This document shows, in pieces, positions 1 to 8,615 of a DNA stretch of 64,000 nt (within the stretch, counting starts at the first letter, position 1; each line of letters begins with the position of its first letter). Position numbers and translations under genes: made by a program. This DNA comes from Collinsella sp. MSK.8.10 (lineage in GTDB: Bacteria > Actinomycetota > Coriobacteriia > Coriobacteriales > Coriobacteriaceae): the NCBI RefSeq assembly GCF_019041915.1, contig NZ_JAHPYF010000009.1, positions 1 through 64,000 of the forward strand, read 5' to 3'. The notes beneath the pieces are model-generated. The model worked only from the letters and a program-made list of their open reading frames with translations. It searched no databases and was not told the origin of the DNA.

Positions 1-265
1 GGACAAGGCGCCACACTGGTCTGCGGAGTGTTCTGAAAACTAAGCCCGGCCCCCGCCTGCGGTGACGCTGCTGCGAGCGGCCTGCGATGGGGCTGTTGTT
101 GGTTGAGGCCGCTGGGCTGATGTGGGGGCGCGTGGCTGTTGCGAGCCCTGGTCCCGGCGGCGGCCTCGGCGCTTTGCGCCTGCCGCCTTTGGGGACTGTG
201 GGGTCGATTGGGGTTGTCTGCACAATTCGCGGTATTATGTTGCGGAGTTTTGAAAGGAGCCGCTG
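1..265. other. Left-edge region with no convincing gene
   Basis: GC-rich sequence ahead of the first recognisable gene. Short open frames exist on both strands, but their translations are low-complexity (Arg/Ser/Pro or Gly/Val rich) and show no family motif. The last 15 bases hold the GAAAGGAG ribosome binding site of the downstream methyltransferase. Nothing else is supported. Confidence 0.5.
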
Positions 266-844
266 GTGGTCACGACGACGTTTGCTTCGCCTTTGGGCGA
301 AATCCTGCTTGCCGCTGATGGCCGCGGTTTGACGGGGCTTTGGTTTGAGGGGCAGGAGCACTTTGGCTCCACGCTTCTCAAAGAAGATCCCGAACATGTT
401 GAAGGCGCCGATGCGGTTTCTGGTGCTGGCGGCATGTCTTCGGTGAATCCGACAAACGGTGCTGCCTCGTCGGTACTTGAGCGTTCTTGGGCTTGGCTGA
501 ATGCTTATTTTGCGGGGCAGGAGCCTCGGTTTACGCCGCCGTTGCATATGATTGGTACGGCGTTTCAGCGCGAGGTTTGGTTTGAGCTGCTTTCTATCCC
601 GCGTGGCGAGGTCGCTACGTATGGTGAGATCGCCCAGCGTGTTACGGCTCGACATCGTGTACCGGGAAACGAAGCACCCGTTGCGTCTCCCCGTGCCGTG
701 GGGGCCGCGGTCGCGCGCAATCCCATTTCGATTATTGTGCCGTGCCATCGCGTGGTTGCCGCCGATGGTTCGCTTAACGGGTATGCCGGCGGGCTTGACC
801 GCAAGGAGTGGCTGCTTCGGCTTGAGGGCGCGTACGAGGACTAA
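266..844 (+). CDS. ogt: Methylated-DNA--protein-cysteine S-methyltransferase
   Basis: This is a suicide DNA-repair protein that transfers the methyl group of O6-methylguanine to its own cysteine. The 192-residue product has an N-terminal beta domain followed by the C-terminal DNA-binding domain, which contains the helix region IPRGEVATYGEIA (about 111-123) and the active-site motif PCHRVV with Cys160. A poorly conserved insert of about 35 residues (38-72) separates the two halves. The GTG start is preceded by GAAAGGAG at 252-259 with good spacing. It appears to be monocistronic; a 62-bp-period repeat array follows it. Confidence 0.9.
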   Translation: MVTTTFASPLGEILLAADGRGLTGLWFEGQEHFGSTLLKEDPEHVEGADAVSGAGGMSSVNPTNGAASSVLERSWAWLNAYFAGQEPRFTPPLHMIGTAFQREVWFELLSIPRGEVATYGEIAQRVTARHRVPGNEAPVASPRAVGAAVARNPISIIVPCHRVVAADGSLNGYAGGLDRKEWLLRLEGAYED

Positions 845-884
845 CGTTCGAGCACTTTGCATAGCCAAGATGCCGTGAAAGAAC

Positions 885-1022
885 GGGACATGCTTTCCGA
901 ATGGAGGCTCAGACGGAAACTACGTCCCGGAATTCCGTTTTAAAGCGGGATGCGCTTTCCGAATGGCGTTCCAAGCGGAAACCGTGTCCCGGAATACAGC
1001 CTCAGAGTGGGACGCCGTTTCC
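885..1022. repeat. Tandem palindromic repeat, 62-bp period
   Basis: Three copies of a GGGAC..GTTTCC-type arm begin at 885, 947 and 1009, exactly 62 bp apart. Each of the first two is followed by its inverted partner (915-928 and 977-990, GGAAAC..GTCCC), so the array can fold as successive hairpins with 14-bp arms. It lies between the convergent ogt and ClC genes. The alternating orientation is reminiscent of bacterial interspersed mosaic elements. Any function is unknown. Confidence 0.75.
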
Positions 1023-1050
1023 GGCTGAGACCACCTGCCTGGACATCGAT

Positions 1051-2301
1051 CTACGCCCGCTCCTGCAGGGCGTAGATGGACTTATCCATGTTGAACAGGT
1101 AAGCCACAACGCAGACAATAATGAACATCGGCAAGTTACCAAAGCCGAAGACTTCGCAGCCAATAAGGATGGGTGCGAGCAGCGTATTGGTGGCGCTGCC
1201 AAAGACGGCTGCGTAGCCCAGTGAGGCGCAGAGCTCGACGGGCATGCCGAGAATCCCGGCGAGTACGACACCCAGGCTGGCTCCGATGGAGAACAACGGC
1301 GTCACCTCGCCACCCTGATATCCTGCGGCAAGCGTGGTAATGGTGAGTGCGAATTTGAGTGCCCAGTCCCAAGGTATGATGGCGACCTTGCCGTCACCGT
1401 CGAGCGCCGCGGATATCAGATTGGTGCCAAGCCCGCAGTATCGACCCTGCCATAGTGCGAACAGAATCGCCGATAACGCGATGCCCATAACGGCGATGCG
1501 TGCATAGGGGTTGGGGAACAGCCGCGCCGCAAGTGTTTTGGCATGTGCAAGGCACCAGGCAAAGGCGCCGCCCACCATACCAAACGCGATGCCCAACAGT
1601 GCCAGCCGTCCAAGACCGGGGAGGTCGAGCGCATACGAGGCGGTAACGGCGACCTCGAACTTCTCGAGCCCCAGGGCGCCGGAGGTCATGCTTGCGGCAA
1701 GTGAAGCCGTAAGCGCGGGGAGCAACGCGCGGTATTCCATGCGTCCGGCGACCAGCACTTCGATAGCAAAGACCGTAGCAGCGAGCGGCGTTCGAAAGAG
1801 TCCGGCAAAGCCAGCGGCCATACCAATGAGCAAAAACGTGTTGCCGGGGTTTCGGAAAGGTAGACGCCTGCCGATCCAGTGCGAGACGGTTGCACCAATC
1901 TGCACGGCCACGCCCTCGCGCCCCGCACTGCCGCCAAAGAGGTGCGTCCCCCACGTGCTCAACATAATGAGCGGCACCAAACGCGGGGAGATGGCATCCT
2001 CGCGTCCGTGACCTACGTCAAATACCAGGCTCATGCCCCGATCGGTGCCTTTGCCCCAGGTGCGGTAGGCAAATACGATGGCCAAGCCCATGAGGGCGAG
2101 GAAGGGAAGGAGCAGTGCGATGTGTTCGTCGCGGAAGGCGCCGATTGCCAGAAGCACGCGTCCAAAGAGTGCGCAGATGGCGCCAACGATGATGCCGATA
2201 GGGATTCCGACGGCACCCATAAGCACGAGGCCGCTATAGGTGTTGAGCAAGCGTTTGATTCTGCTCGATGCGTTGCTTTCCGACATTTTGCTTTCCGACA
2301 C
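1051..2301 (-). CDS. ClC-family anion channel/antiporter, probably of the fluoride (CLC-F) type
   Basis: This is an integral membrane protein of 416 residues with about ten hydrophobic helices. ClC signatures are present: GGSAGREGV (about 123-131, with the gating glutamate) and GYQGGEVTPLF (about 327-337). The latter resembles the CLC-F subgroup, which expels fluoride in exchange for protons, rather than the chloride-type GxFxP motif. The N-terminus is odd: the first five codons (GTG TCG GAA AGC AAA) are followed by an almost identical set beginning with ATG at 2286, so either could be the start. No fluoride riboswitch was recognised upstream. A plain chloride transporter remains possible. 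Confidence 0.8.
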   Translation of the reverse strand: MSESKMSESNASSRIKRLLNTYSGLVLMGAVGIPIGIIVGAICALFGRVLLAIGAFRDEHIALLLPFLALMGLAIVFAYRTWGKGTDRGMSLVFDVGHGREDAISPRLVPLIMLSTWGTHLFGGSAGREGVAVQIGATVSHWIGRRLPFRNPGNTFLLIGMAAGFAGLFRTPLAATVFAIEVLVAGRMEYRALLPALTASLAASMTSGALGLEKFEVAVTASYALDLPGLGRLALLGIAFGMVGGAFAWCLAHAKTLAARLFPNPYARIAVMGIALSAILFALWQGRYCGLGTNLISAALDGDGKVAIIPWDWALKFALTITTLAAGYQGGEVTPLFSIGASLGVVLAGILGMPVELCASLGYAAVFGSATNTLLAPILIGCEVFGFGNLPMFIIVCVVAYLFNMDKSIYALQERA

Positions 2302-2471
2302 TTGCTCTCTTGATAGAAAAAGAGCTGGAGTTGCGCATCGTTGAGAGGCTTTCCAGCTTTAGCAAAACAAACTTATAAGATGCGACGGGCCGCGTCAAGA
2401 TAATTGCTTGACAGCCTAGGAGGCGGCTGGTTGGCTGGCTTAAAACCTAGCGCGTGAAATGACGCTCCACG

Positions 2472-3110
2472 CTATTCAGCGCGCTTGATAGGATGACGAA
2501 CCACGGTCTTAAGTTTCTCCGGCGCACACTTGCGTGGATCGGAGAGATAGATTTCGTGATGTAAACGGGTATCTGAGAAGTCGGGGACATAGCCCTGCTC
2601 GGTCGCATATTCATGCATGGCGTCTACGGTTGCCGGCTCGCTGTCGTAGGGTCCGGTATGCATGCATTGAACGCAGAGACCCTCGTCAACTTTAAGCAGC
2701 TCGACGGCAGAAAAGTCCAGTTTCTTTTTGGCCGTGGCTTCCGCGACCGCCCAGTCAAAGTCATCCTGAGTGACGAAATCGGGCAGGCGGATGCACGAGA
2801 TAAAGTTGAAATCGTCCTTGCGTACATAATCGATGTCGCCGCTCGGGGAGTCTTGCCACCAGAAGCCCTCGAGCGGCGGTACCACAAAGTCGAAATAGCC
2901 CTCGATACTCCTTGAGCCTTTCTTTGACATCTTGACGGTATAGGCGATGCCGTAAAGCAGCGGCAGGGCATTTTGATACTCGCCACCTTCGGTATTTGGG
3001 TCGCCCTTTCCGCGAACGGCAACGTAGCTCATAGGCGGGACAGTTATGATACTCGGCTTGCTTGCAGGTCTGTAGAGCTCCTTGCATTCCTTCTTAAAGT
3101 CGAACGCCAT
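2472..3110 (-). CDS. GyrI-like small-molecule-binding domain protein
   Basis: This 212-residue soluble protein resembles the GyrI-like/AraC effector-binding family. The opening PPMSYVAVRGKGDPN and the C-terminal LHHEIYLSDPRK are typical of the subgroup found as stand-alone proteins. Members bind hydrophobic small molecules, and some have been proposed to hydrolyse or sequester toxic compounds. There is no DNA-binding domain, so it is not itself a transcription factor. It has its own short upstream region and shares orientation with the ClC gene downstream, separated by about 170 bp. Confidence 0.8.
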   Translation of the reverse strand: MAFDFKKECKELYRPASKPSIITVPPMSYVAVRGKGDPNTEGGEYQNALPLLYGIAYTVKMSKKGSRSIEGYFDFVVPPLEGFWWQDSPSGDIDYVRKDDFNFISCIRLPDFVTQDDFDWAVAEATAKKKLDFSAVELLKVDEGLCVQCMHTGPYDSEPATVDAMHEYATEQGYVPDFSDTRLHHEIYLSDPRKCAPEKLKTVVRHPIKRAE

Positions 3111-3381
3111 GTTGGCCGCCTTTCTGCGTATTGGCCTGCTTAGATAGCGGAATCATATCATAGAAACGAACAGTTGTTCGAATGATTTGGCTGACAGATT
3201 GAGATGCGTGCGTTGTGTTTGGCGGTCGGCCTGACCCCATCGATGATTTCTCTGCCTCCCCGGCGCCTCATCTATAGCTGCCGTTTCCCCATATAGAACC
3301 TGCCAAAATAAACCCGTCCCTTTTTAGTCGGTGCGAAATGGGTAATACTAAAGAGTTATCCGACCAGATGGGAACCGATCG
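3111..3381. other. Divergent intergenic region with a hairpin repeat copy
   Basis: The region lies between the GyrI-like gene (minus strand) and the ABC transporter (plus strand). It contains one minus-strand copy of the CCTGCCAAAA-type hairpin repeat (3282-3326). The rest holds no open frame worth calling. Promoters for both flanking genes presumably lie here, but no clear consensus boxes were seen. Confidence 0.6.
3282..3326 (-). repeat. GGGACAGG-type hairpin repeat, copy A1 (degenerate)
   Basis: This is an imperfect minus-strand copy of the repeat seen at 11250, 13521, 23390, 50271 and 55145. The loop here reads GGGACGGG, and the 5' stem arm is decayed (CTAAAA instead of CCTGCCAAAA). The conserved tail TTTATCTGGGCAAACG is present as CTATATGGGGAAACG. 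This decay suggests an older copy. Confidence 0.75.
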
Positions 3382-4083
3382 ATGGCTTATATCGAATTCA
3401 AAGACGTCATCAAGGCATACGGCGAGGGCGACGCCCGCATTCACGCACTCGACGGCGCGAGCTTTACGGTCGAGCGCGGCGAGCTCGCCATCATTCTGGG
3501 TGCTTCGGGTGCCGGCAAGACCACGGCGCTCAACATTCTGGGCGGCATGGATACGGCGACCTCCGGCACCGTGACGGTGGACGGGCGCGACGTGAGCTCC
3601 GCCAACGAGGCTCAGCTCGTGGAATACCGCCGCGCCGATGTCGGCTTTGTCTTCCAGTTCTACAATCTGGTCCCCAACCTGACGGCGCTCGAAAATGTTG
3701 AGCTTGCGGCGCAAATCTGCCCCGATTCGCTCGATGCCGAGCAAACGCTTTGCCAGGTTGGCTTGGGTGAGCGCCTCGCCAACTTCCCCGCGCAGCTTTC
3801 GGGCGGCGAGCAGCAGCGCGTGTCCATTGCCCGCGCGCTGGCAAAGAACCCCAAGCTGCTTTTGTGCGACGAGCCCACGGGCGCACTTGACTATAAAACC
3901 GGCAAGCAGATCTTGCAGCTGCTGCAGGACACTTGCCGCAAGCAGGGCATTACGGTCATCATCATCACCCACAACTCCGCGCTGGCGCCCATGGCCGATC
4001 GTCTGATCCGCTTTAGGAGCGGCCGCGTGGAGAGCGAGACGGTCCAGCAAAATCCCGTGCCTATCGAGACGATCGAGTGGTAG
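3382..4083 (+). CDS. ABC transporter ATP-binding protein (LolD/MacB type)
   Basis: This 233-residue ATPase energises the FtsX-type permease encoded immediately downstream. Walker A is GASGAGKTT (40-48), the Q-loop is in [12 protein letters not shown] (about 89-100), the signature LSGGEQQR is at 139-146, and Walker [13 protein letters not shown] is at about 159-170. The phrase [10 protein letters not shown] is typical of the MacB/LolD/FtsE-like group, which drives mechanotransmission or lipoprotein/antimicrobial peptide export rather than bulk import. The stop codon overlaps the start region of the permease, indicating translational coupling. The substrate cannot be deduced. Confidence 0.9.
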   Translation: MAYIEFKDVIKAYGEGDARIHALDGASFTVERGELAIILGASGAGKTTALNILGGMDTATSGTVTVDGRDVSSANEAQLVEYRRADVGFVFQFYNLVPNLTALENVELAAQICPDSLDAEQTLCQVGLGERLANFPAQLSGGEQQRVSIARALAKNPKLLLCDEPTGALDYKTGKQILQLLQDTCRKQGITVIIITHNSALAPMADRLIRFRSGRVESETVQQNPVPIETIEW

Positions 4084-6854
4084 CGCCCATGGACCAAGAT
4101 CGCCAAAACAGCCTACGCCACGACGCGCAGAATACGGAGCGCGAGCAGGATTTTACGACCTACCGTACCGCTCAAAGCTCAAACGATATGGTGCCGACGG
4201 TTTTTCGCCGCGGCATCTACCGCACAATCCGAGGCAGTCTTAAGCGCTTTTTGTCCATCGTGGTCATCACCGCGCTCGGCGTGAGCGTGATGTGCGGCCT
4301 TAAGGCGGGCTGCGAGGACCTGCGCGATTCGGTCGACGCCTATTTTGACCAGCAGAATGTCTATGACATTAACGTGCAGTCGACCTATGGCCTTACGCGC
4401 GACGATCTCGCGGCCATCCAAGAGGTCGACGGCGTCGAGACGGCCGAGGGTATCTACACCGAGACCGCCTACACCGCCGTGGGCACAACGCGCGAGCGCG
4501 TGGTCGTGCAGAGTCTCTCCAAGGAGAACATCGATCAGCCGGTGCTGGTGAGCGGCGATTTGCCCGAGAGCGCCGATGAGGTTGCGGTGACTTCGAAGTT
4601 CCTGAAGGCTTCGGGCAAAAAGCTCGGCGATACGGTGAGTTTTGCCGCCAATGACGCAAGTTCATCGAACCAAAGCGCCAAGGATCAGTTTGCCGCGGGC
4701 GATTACACCATTACGGCCGAGGTCCTCGATCCCACTGATGTGAGCTCCGACTCGACAGTCAACGCCTTTCGCGCTGCTTCGGCGGCGGACTATAAGTTCT
4801 ATGTGAGCGAGGACGCCGCGACATCTTCTTCCTACTCCGCGGTCCACGTGATCGTCGAGGGAGCCAAGAGTCTCAACTCCTATTCGGATGCCTACGCGGC
4901 AAAGATCAATGAGGTCAAGGGCAATATCGAGAAAATCCGTGAGGAGCGTGAGAAGGCGCGTGCTCAGGAGCTGATGGTCGACACGCCGGCAAGCTTGGAT
5001 ACGGCCGAGCGCGAGGCGAATATGCTCTTTGGGATTGAACAGGGCAACATCAATCGCATGGCCGAGGGCAGCGAGGAGCGCGTCCAGGCTCAGGCCGAGT
5101 TGGACCAGCGCCGCGCCGCCGCTGACCAGCATTTTGCCGATGCCCGCGCCGAGCTTTCCGATCTGGGCGAATGCTCCTGGTACATCCAGGACCGCGGTAA
5201 CATCGCAAGCTACTCGAGCGTCGAGAGCGACAGTTCTTCGATCGAGGCCATCGCCACGGTGTTCCCATTTATCTTCTTTGTCGTCGCTGTGCTCATCAGC
5301 CTCACCACCGCCACGCGCATGGTTGAGGAGGAGCGTACACTTATTGGCCTGTACAAGGCGCTCGGCTATTCACGTGGGCGTATCCTGTCCAAATACGTGG
5401 ACTACTCGCTGTGGGCGTGTCTGATCGGCGGCGTGCTTGGCAACATCATCGGATTTGTGGGCCTGCCGCTGTTCCTGTTTACGGTGTTCGACGACATGTA
5501 CTCGCTGCCCCAGATGCTGCTTTCGTACGATATCGTGTCGTCGCTCGTGTCGGTAGCGCTGTTTGCCGTGGGCGTGGTGGGCGCCACGATTATCGCCTGC
5601 CGCCACGAGATGGCCGAGACGCCGGCTTCGCTCATGCGTCCCAAGGCGCCGCGTGCCGGCTCACGCATTCTGCTCGAGCGTATCGGATTTATCTGGCGCC
5701 GCATGGGCTTCTTAAACAAGGTGGCGGCGCGTAACCTGTTCCGCTACAAAAAGCGCGCCTTTATGACCATCTTCGGTATCGCCGGCTGCACAGCGCTCGT
5801 GATCTGCGGTATGGGCATCCGTGACACGTCGGTGGCGCTTTCGCCCAAACAGTACGGGCATATCACGCGCTACGACCTGCTGGCGGTCGCCAATCCCGAC
5901 GATTTTTCGCAGACGTGCGCGGCATTGGATGAGCGCAGCGCGGCCAATGATTCCAACGTGACCGTGACCTCAACCCTGCCGATTATGACCGACAACGTCA
6001 CCTTTACGTTTGGTGGCAAGAGCGAGACTGTGCAGCTCATCGTGATTCCCGACGACCGCACGGGTGACTTGGGCGATTACGTGCGCCTGGAGGATGAGTC
6101 CAAAGAACCGCTGTCTTTGCGTGACGGAGACGTGTATCTGAGCAAAAGTTCACAGCTGGTACTGGGGATTCAGCCGGGCGATACGGCGCACGTCCAGGAT
6201 TCGTCGCTCAATGTTGCCAAGGTCAAAGTCAGTGACATTTCGCTCAACTATCTGGGCAACACGCTTTACATGACGCAGGGCACCTATGAGCGCGCGTTCG
6301 GTCGAAGCGCGCGCCTTAACGGCGTCTTTGTGCTGCTTAAGGGCTCGTCGGCCGATCAGATTGCGTTTAGCAAGAAGCTTAAGAGCGACGGTTGGCTCAC
6401 CATCTCGAGCACGGCTGAACATTGGCAGAACTTCGAGGCGAACTTCACTATCATCAATTCCGTCGTGGTGCTCGTGACCTTTATGGCGGCGTGCCTATCG
6501 TTTGTGGTGGTGTTTACGCTGTCCAACACGAATATCTCCGAGCGCGAGCGCGAGCTGGCGACCATCAAGGTGCTGGGCTTCCGCCGTGGCGAGGTGCACC
6601 ACTACGTCAACAAGGAGACGTTGATCCTCACGGCGATTGGCACCGCACTGGGCGTGCCGCTGGGTGGCCTGCTTGCCGAGAGCTTTACGTACATCCTGCA
6701 GATGCCGTCGCTGTACTTTGATGTTGAGGTCGAGCCGCTAAGCTACGTGCTCGCCGTGGTGCTTTCCTTTGGCTTTACGTTTATTGTCAACCTCGCCACC
6801 AATCGTACCCTCAACAAGATCGACATGGTCGGCGCCCTCAAAAGCGCCGAGTAA
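4077..6854 (+). CDS. FtsX-like ABC transporter permease
   Basis: This is a large permease of up to 925 residues. It has an N-terminal transmembrane helix (about 60-80), a long extracytoplasmic domain containing a coiled-coil stretch (about 285-365), three FtsX/MacB transmembrane helices (about 398-505), a second extracytoplasmic domain and three C-terminal helices (about 785-910). Two FtsX modules in one chain are usual for the DUF214-type exporters of Gram-positives. The GTG at 4077 overlaps the ATPase gene; ATG at 4089 is an equally good start. It forms a two-gene operon with the ATPase and ends at a strong terminator. The substrate is unknown. Confidence 0.88.
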   Translation: MVAPMDQDRQNSLRHDAQNTEREQDFTTYRTAQSSNDMVPTVFRRGIYRTIRGSLKRFLSIVVITALGVSVMCGLKAGCEDLRDSVDAYFDQQNVYDINVQSTYGLTRDDLAAIQEVDGVETAEGIYTETAYTAVGTTRERVVVQSLSKENIDQPVLVSGDLPESADEVAVTSKFLKASGKKLGDTVSFAANDASSSNQSAKDQFAAGDYTITAEVLDPTDVSSDSTVNAFRAASAADYKFYVSEDAATSSSYSAVHVIVEGAKSLNSYSDAYAAKINEVKGNIEKIREEREKARAQELMVDTPASLDTAEREANMLFGIEQGNINRMAEGSEERVQAQAELDQRRAAADQHFADARAELSDLGECSWYIQDRGNIASYSSVESDSSSIEAIATVFPFIFFVVAVLISLTTATRMVEEERTLIGLYKALGYSRGRILSKYVDYSLWACLIGGVLGNIIGFVGLPLFLFTVFDDMYSLPQMLLSYDIVSSLVSVALFAVGVVGATIIACRHEMAETPASLMRPKAPRAGSRILLERIGFIWRRMGFLNKVAARNLFRYKKRAFMTIFGIAGCTALVICGMGIRDTSVALSPKQYGHITRYDLLAVANPDDFSQTCAALDERSAANDSNVTVTSTLPIMTDNVTFTFGGKSETVQLIVIPDDRTGDLGDYVRLEDESKEPLSLRDGDVYLSKSSQLVLGIQPGDTAHVQDSSLNVAKVKVSDISLNYLGNTLYMTQGTYERAFGRSARLNGVFVLLKGSSADQIAFSKKLKSDGWLTISSTAEHWQNFEANFTIINSVVVLVTFMAACLSFVVVFTLSNTNISERERELATIKVLGFRRGEVHHYVNKETLILTAIGTALGVPLGGLLAESFTYILQMPSLYFDVEVEPLSYVLAVVLSFGFTFIVNLATNRTLNKIDMVGALKSAE

Positions 6855-6915
6855 CCTGTCCTGGGATTCAAGTTCTAGCGAGCTGCCGACGCGCCCGCAG
6901 CAGCATTTTTGCATA

Positions 6916-6957
6916 AACCGCCCCGCCAAATGCATACTTTGACGGGACGGTTGCTTT
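6916..6957 (+). terminator. Rho-independent terminator after the ABC permease
   Basis: A stem of 15 bases (6916-6930 with 6938-6952, two mismatches) closes a 7-base loop and is followed by GCTTTTTG. It lies about 60 bp after the permease stop codon. Confidence 0.75.
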
Positions 6958-7103
6958 TTGCCCACAGGTACCCCAGGGGGCGCCGTGCAAATTCCGGAGT
7001 ATTCAGCGTCCCGGGGTCCGCGGGCGCGGGGGCGGGGGTGCAAAACTGCGCTGAAAGCCCCGATTCTGAGCCCCAACGCCTCTAGAGCCGCTCGTTTTTT
7101 TAC

Positions 7104-7196
7104 AGGATGCGGCCCATGGTGCCTGCCTTTCGCCCAAAATCCAGTATGCAGGCACCCTCGGCTGCTGAATACTCCCAAAAATGCACGCCGCATCCT
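7104..7196. repeat. Nested inverted repeat
   Basis: Outer arms AGGATGCGGC (7104-7113) and GCCGCATCCT (7187-7196) enclose inner arms GGTGCCTGC (7118-7126) and GCAGGCACC (7148-7156), all perfect. A further pair (6996-7007 with 7164-7175) interleaves, so alternative folds are possible. Its role is unknown. Confidence 0.65.
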
Positions 7197-7219
7197 ACCC
7201 CAGGCACCCGCAGCAAGAA

Positions 7220-7404
7220 GACGAATAGTCTCGGCCTCCCCAGTCACCGTAGGAGGCCCCAGGGCTTACCTCCCAAATCTTTCCGCAGGACGGAAGGATC
7301 CCGCCGCGCGAAGCGCACGGCGGGATCCTGACATGTCCGAGGACGATTTGGGAGGTAAGCCCTGGGGTCTCCGATGAGAGCAGTTTCGGCCGAGGCTATT
7401 CGTC
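7220..7404. repeat. Long palindrome overlapping the 3' end of pfkA
   Basis: Three nested arm pairs are visible: 7220-7236 with 7388-7404 (17 bp, one mismatch), 7253-7279 with 7345-7371 (27 bp, one mismatch), and 7296-7306 with 7318-7328 (11 bp, perfect). The right outer arm contains the last three codons, including the stop, of pfkA (minus strand). The left arm therefore carries an inverted duplicate of the gene end. On the minus strand this could serve as a long 3' hairpin for pfkA. Confidence 0.8.
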
Positions 7405-8475
7405 GCCGAAGCTGATGCCCAGCGCCTTGGCCTCGCGCACCAGATCACTCTGGGGGTCGACATACTTGAGCTTGCCGGCGACCTCCTCGAGCGGCATGTG
7501 ACACATCTTGCCGTCACGCAGGGCAATCATGTAGCCAAACTCGCCGCGCAGGCAGCCGAGCGCCGCCTCGACGCCGCACTGGGTCGCAAAGATGCGGTCC
7601 TGGGCATCGGGCTGACCGCCGCGCTGCGTGTGGCCGGGGATGGCGACGCGGGTCTCGCGACCGGTCTTGGTCTCAATCTCCTTGGCGATGTCGTAGACAA
7701 TCGACGGGCTCGTGCGCTCGGCGAGCTTCTTCTTGTACTCTTTCTTGGACAGAGCCGCGTCCTCCTTGGAGATAGCGCCCTCGGCGACGGCCACGATGGT
7801 AAAGCGGCTGCCGGTCTCCATGCGATGTTCGATGGTCTTGATGACGTTGTCCATGTCGTAGGGGATCTCGGGAATCAGGATGACGTCCGCGCCGCCCGCG
7901 ACGCCGGCGTACAGCGGAATCCAGCCGACCTTGTGGCCCATGATCTCGATAACGAACACGCGGCCGTGACTCGAGGCAGTGGTGTGGATGTCGTCGATGC
8001 ACTTGGTGGCGACGTCGATGGCGCTCGTAAAGCCAAACGTCAGCTCGGTGCCCCAGGTGTCGTTATCGATGGTCTTAGGCAGGGCGATAACGTTGAGGCC
8101 CTCTTCGCGCAGACGGTTGGCGGTCTTGGTGGAGCCGTTGCCGCCCAGCATAAACAGGCAGTCGAGCTGCAGCTTATGATAGGTGTGGACCATTGCCGGC
8201 ACCTTCTCGACGCCGTCGGCCTCGGGAATATCCAGGCGCTTGAACGGCGTACGGCTTGTGCCCAGAATAGTGCCGCCACGGGTAAGGATGCCGCTAAAAT
8301 CGGCGGGCGTCATGACACGGAACCTGCTGTAGATAAGGCCCTGGTAGCCGTCCTCAAAACCATAGATCTCGATAGGTTCTTCGCTATTGGTCATAAGCGT
8401 TTTGACAATGCCGCGCATGGTGGCGTTGAGCGCCTGGCAGTCGCCGCCACTGGTAAGAAGACCGATCCTAAGCAT
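7396..8475 (-). CDS. pfkA: 6-phosphofructokinase, group III-like
   Basis: The enzyme phosphorylates fructose 6-phosphate in glycolysis. The 359-residue protein carries TSGGDCQALNATMRG (8-22), PKTIDND (133-139) and EIMGHKVGW, all characteristic of the family. The phosphate-donor loop reads GGNGS (111-115) instead of the GGDGS of ATP-dependent enzymes or the GGDDT of classical pyrophosphate enzymes, which places it in the group III/mixed class. ATP is the likely donor but this is not certain. The gene is monocistronic, and its 3' end forms part of a long palindrome. Confidence 0.9.
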   Translation of the reverse strand: MLRIGLLTSGGDCQALNATMRGIVKTLMTNSEEPIEIYGFEDGYQGLIYSRFRVMTPADFSGILTRGGTILGTSRTPFKRLDIPEADGVEKVPAMVHTYHKLQLDCLFMLGGNGSTKTANRLREEGLNVIALPKTIDNDTWGTELTFGFTSAIDVATKCIDDIHTTASSHGRVFVIEIMGHKVGWIPLYAGVAGGADVILIPEIPYDMDNVIKTIEHRMETGSRFTIVAVAEGAISKEDAALSKKEYKKKLAERTSPSIVYDIAKEIETKTGRETRVAIPGHTQRGGQPDAQDRIFATQCGVEAALGCLRGEFGYMIALRDGKMCHMPLEEVAGKLKYVDPQSDLVREAKALGISFGDE

Positions 8476-8615
8476 GATGAATCCTTCCGGGCAAGTTATA
8501 ACATGCGCATAAGTTTACCCCCGCACACTGCTGGTACGGGGGCAAAACGAGTTAGCTCAAGCGTATAGAAATGTAAACAACGTCAGGCGAGCGTAAGGTC
8601 GACGGGCCTGGCTCC

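Larger units (their letters stand above)
6855..7395. other. 540-bp intergenic region packed with nested inverted repeats
   Basis: No credible gene is present. After the permease terminator (6916-6957) come several nested inverted repeats: GGAGTATTCAGC at 6996-7007 pairs with 7164-7175, AGGATGCGGC at 7104-7113 pairs with 7187-7196, and GGTGCCTGC at 7118-7126 pairs with 7148-7156. A longer palindrome follows at 7220-7404. A structured RNA or decayed mobile palindromes are both possible. Confidence 0.6.

Noticed and set aside
885..1022. CRISPR array
   Set aside because: The repeats alternate in orientation, have fewer than three full units, and the intervals between them are themselves related. 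There are no cas genes in the window.
901..1224. Plus-strand frame of 107 codons after ogt
   Set aside because: It is made of the 62-bp repeat and of antisense ClC sequence, with no motif or ribosome binding site.
2302..2420. Fluoride (crcB) riboswitch in front of the ClC gene
   Set aside because: Expected because of the CLC-F-like motif, but the conserved core of that riboswitch was not found on the minus strand.
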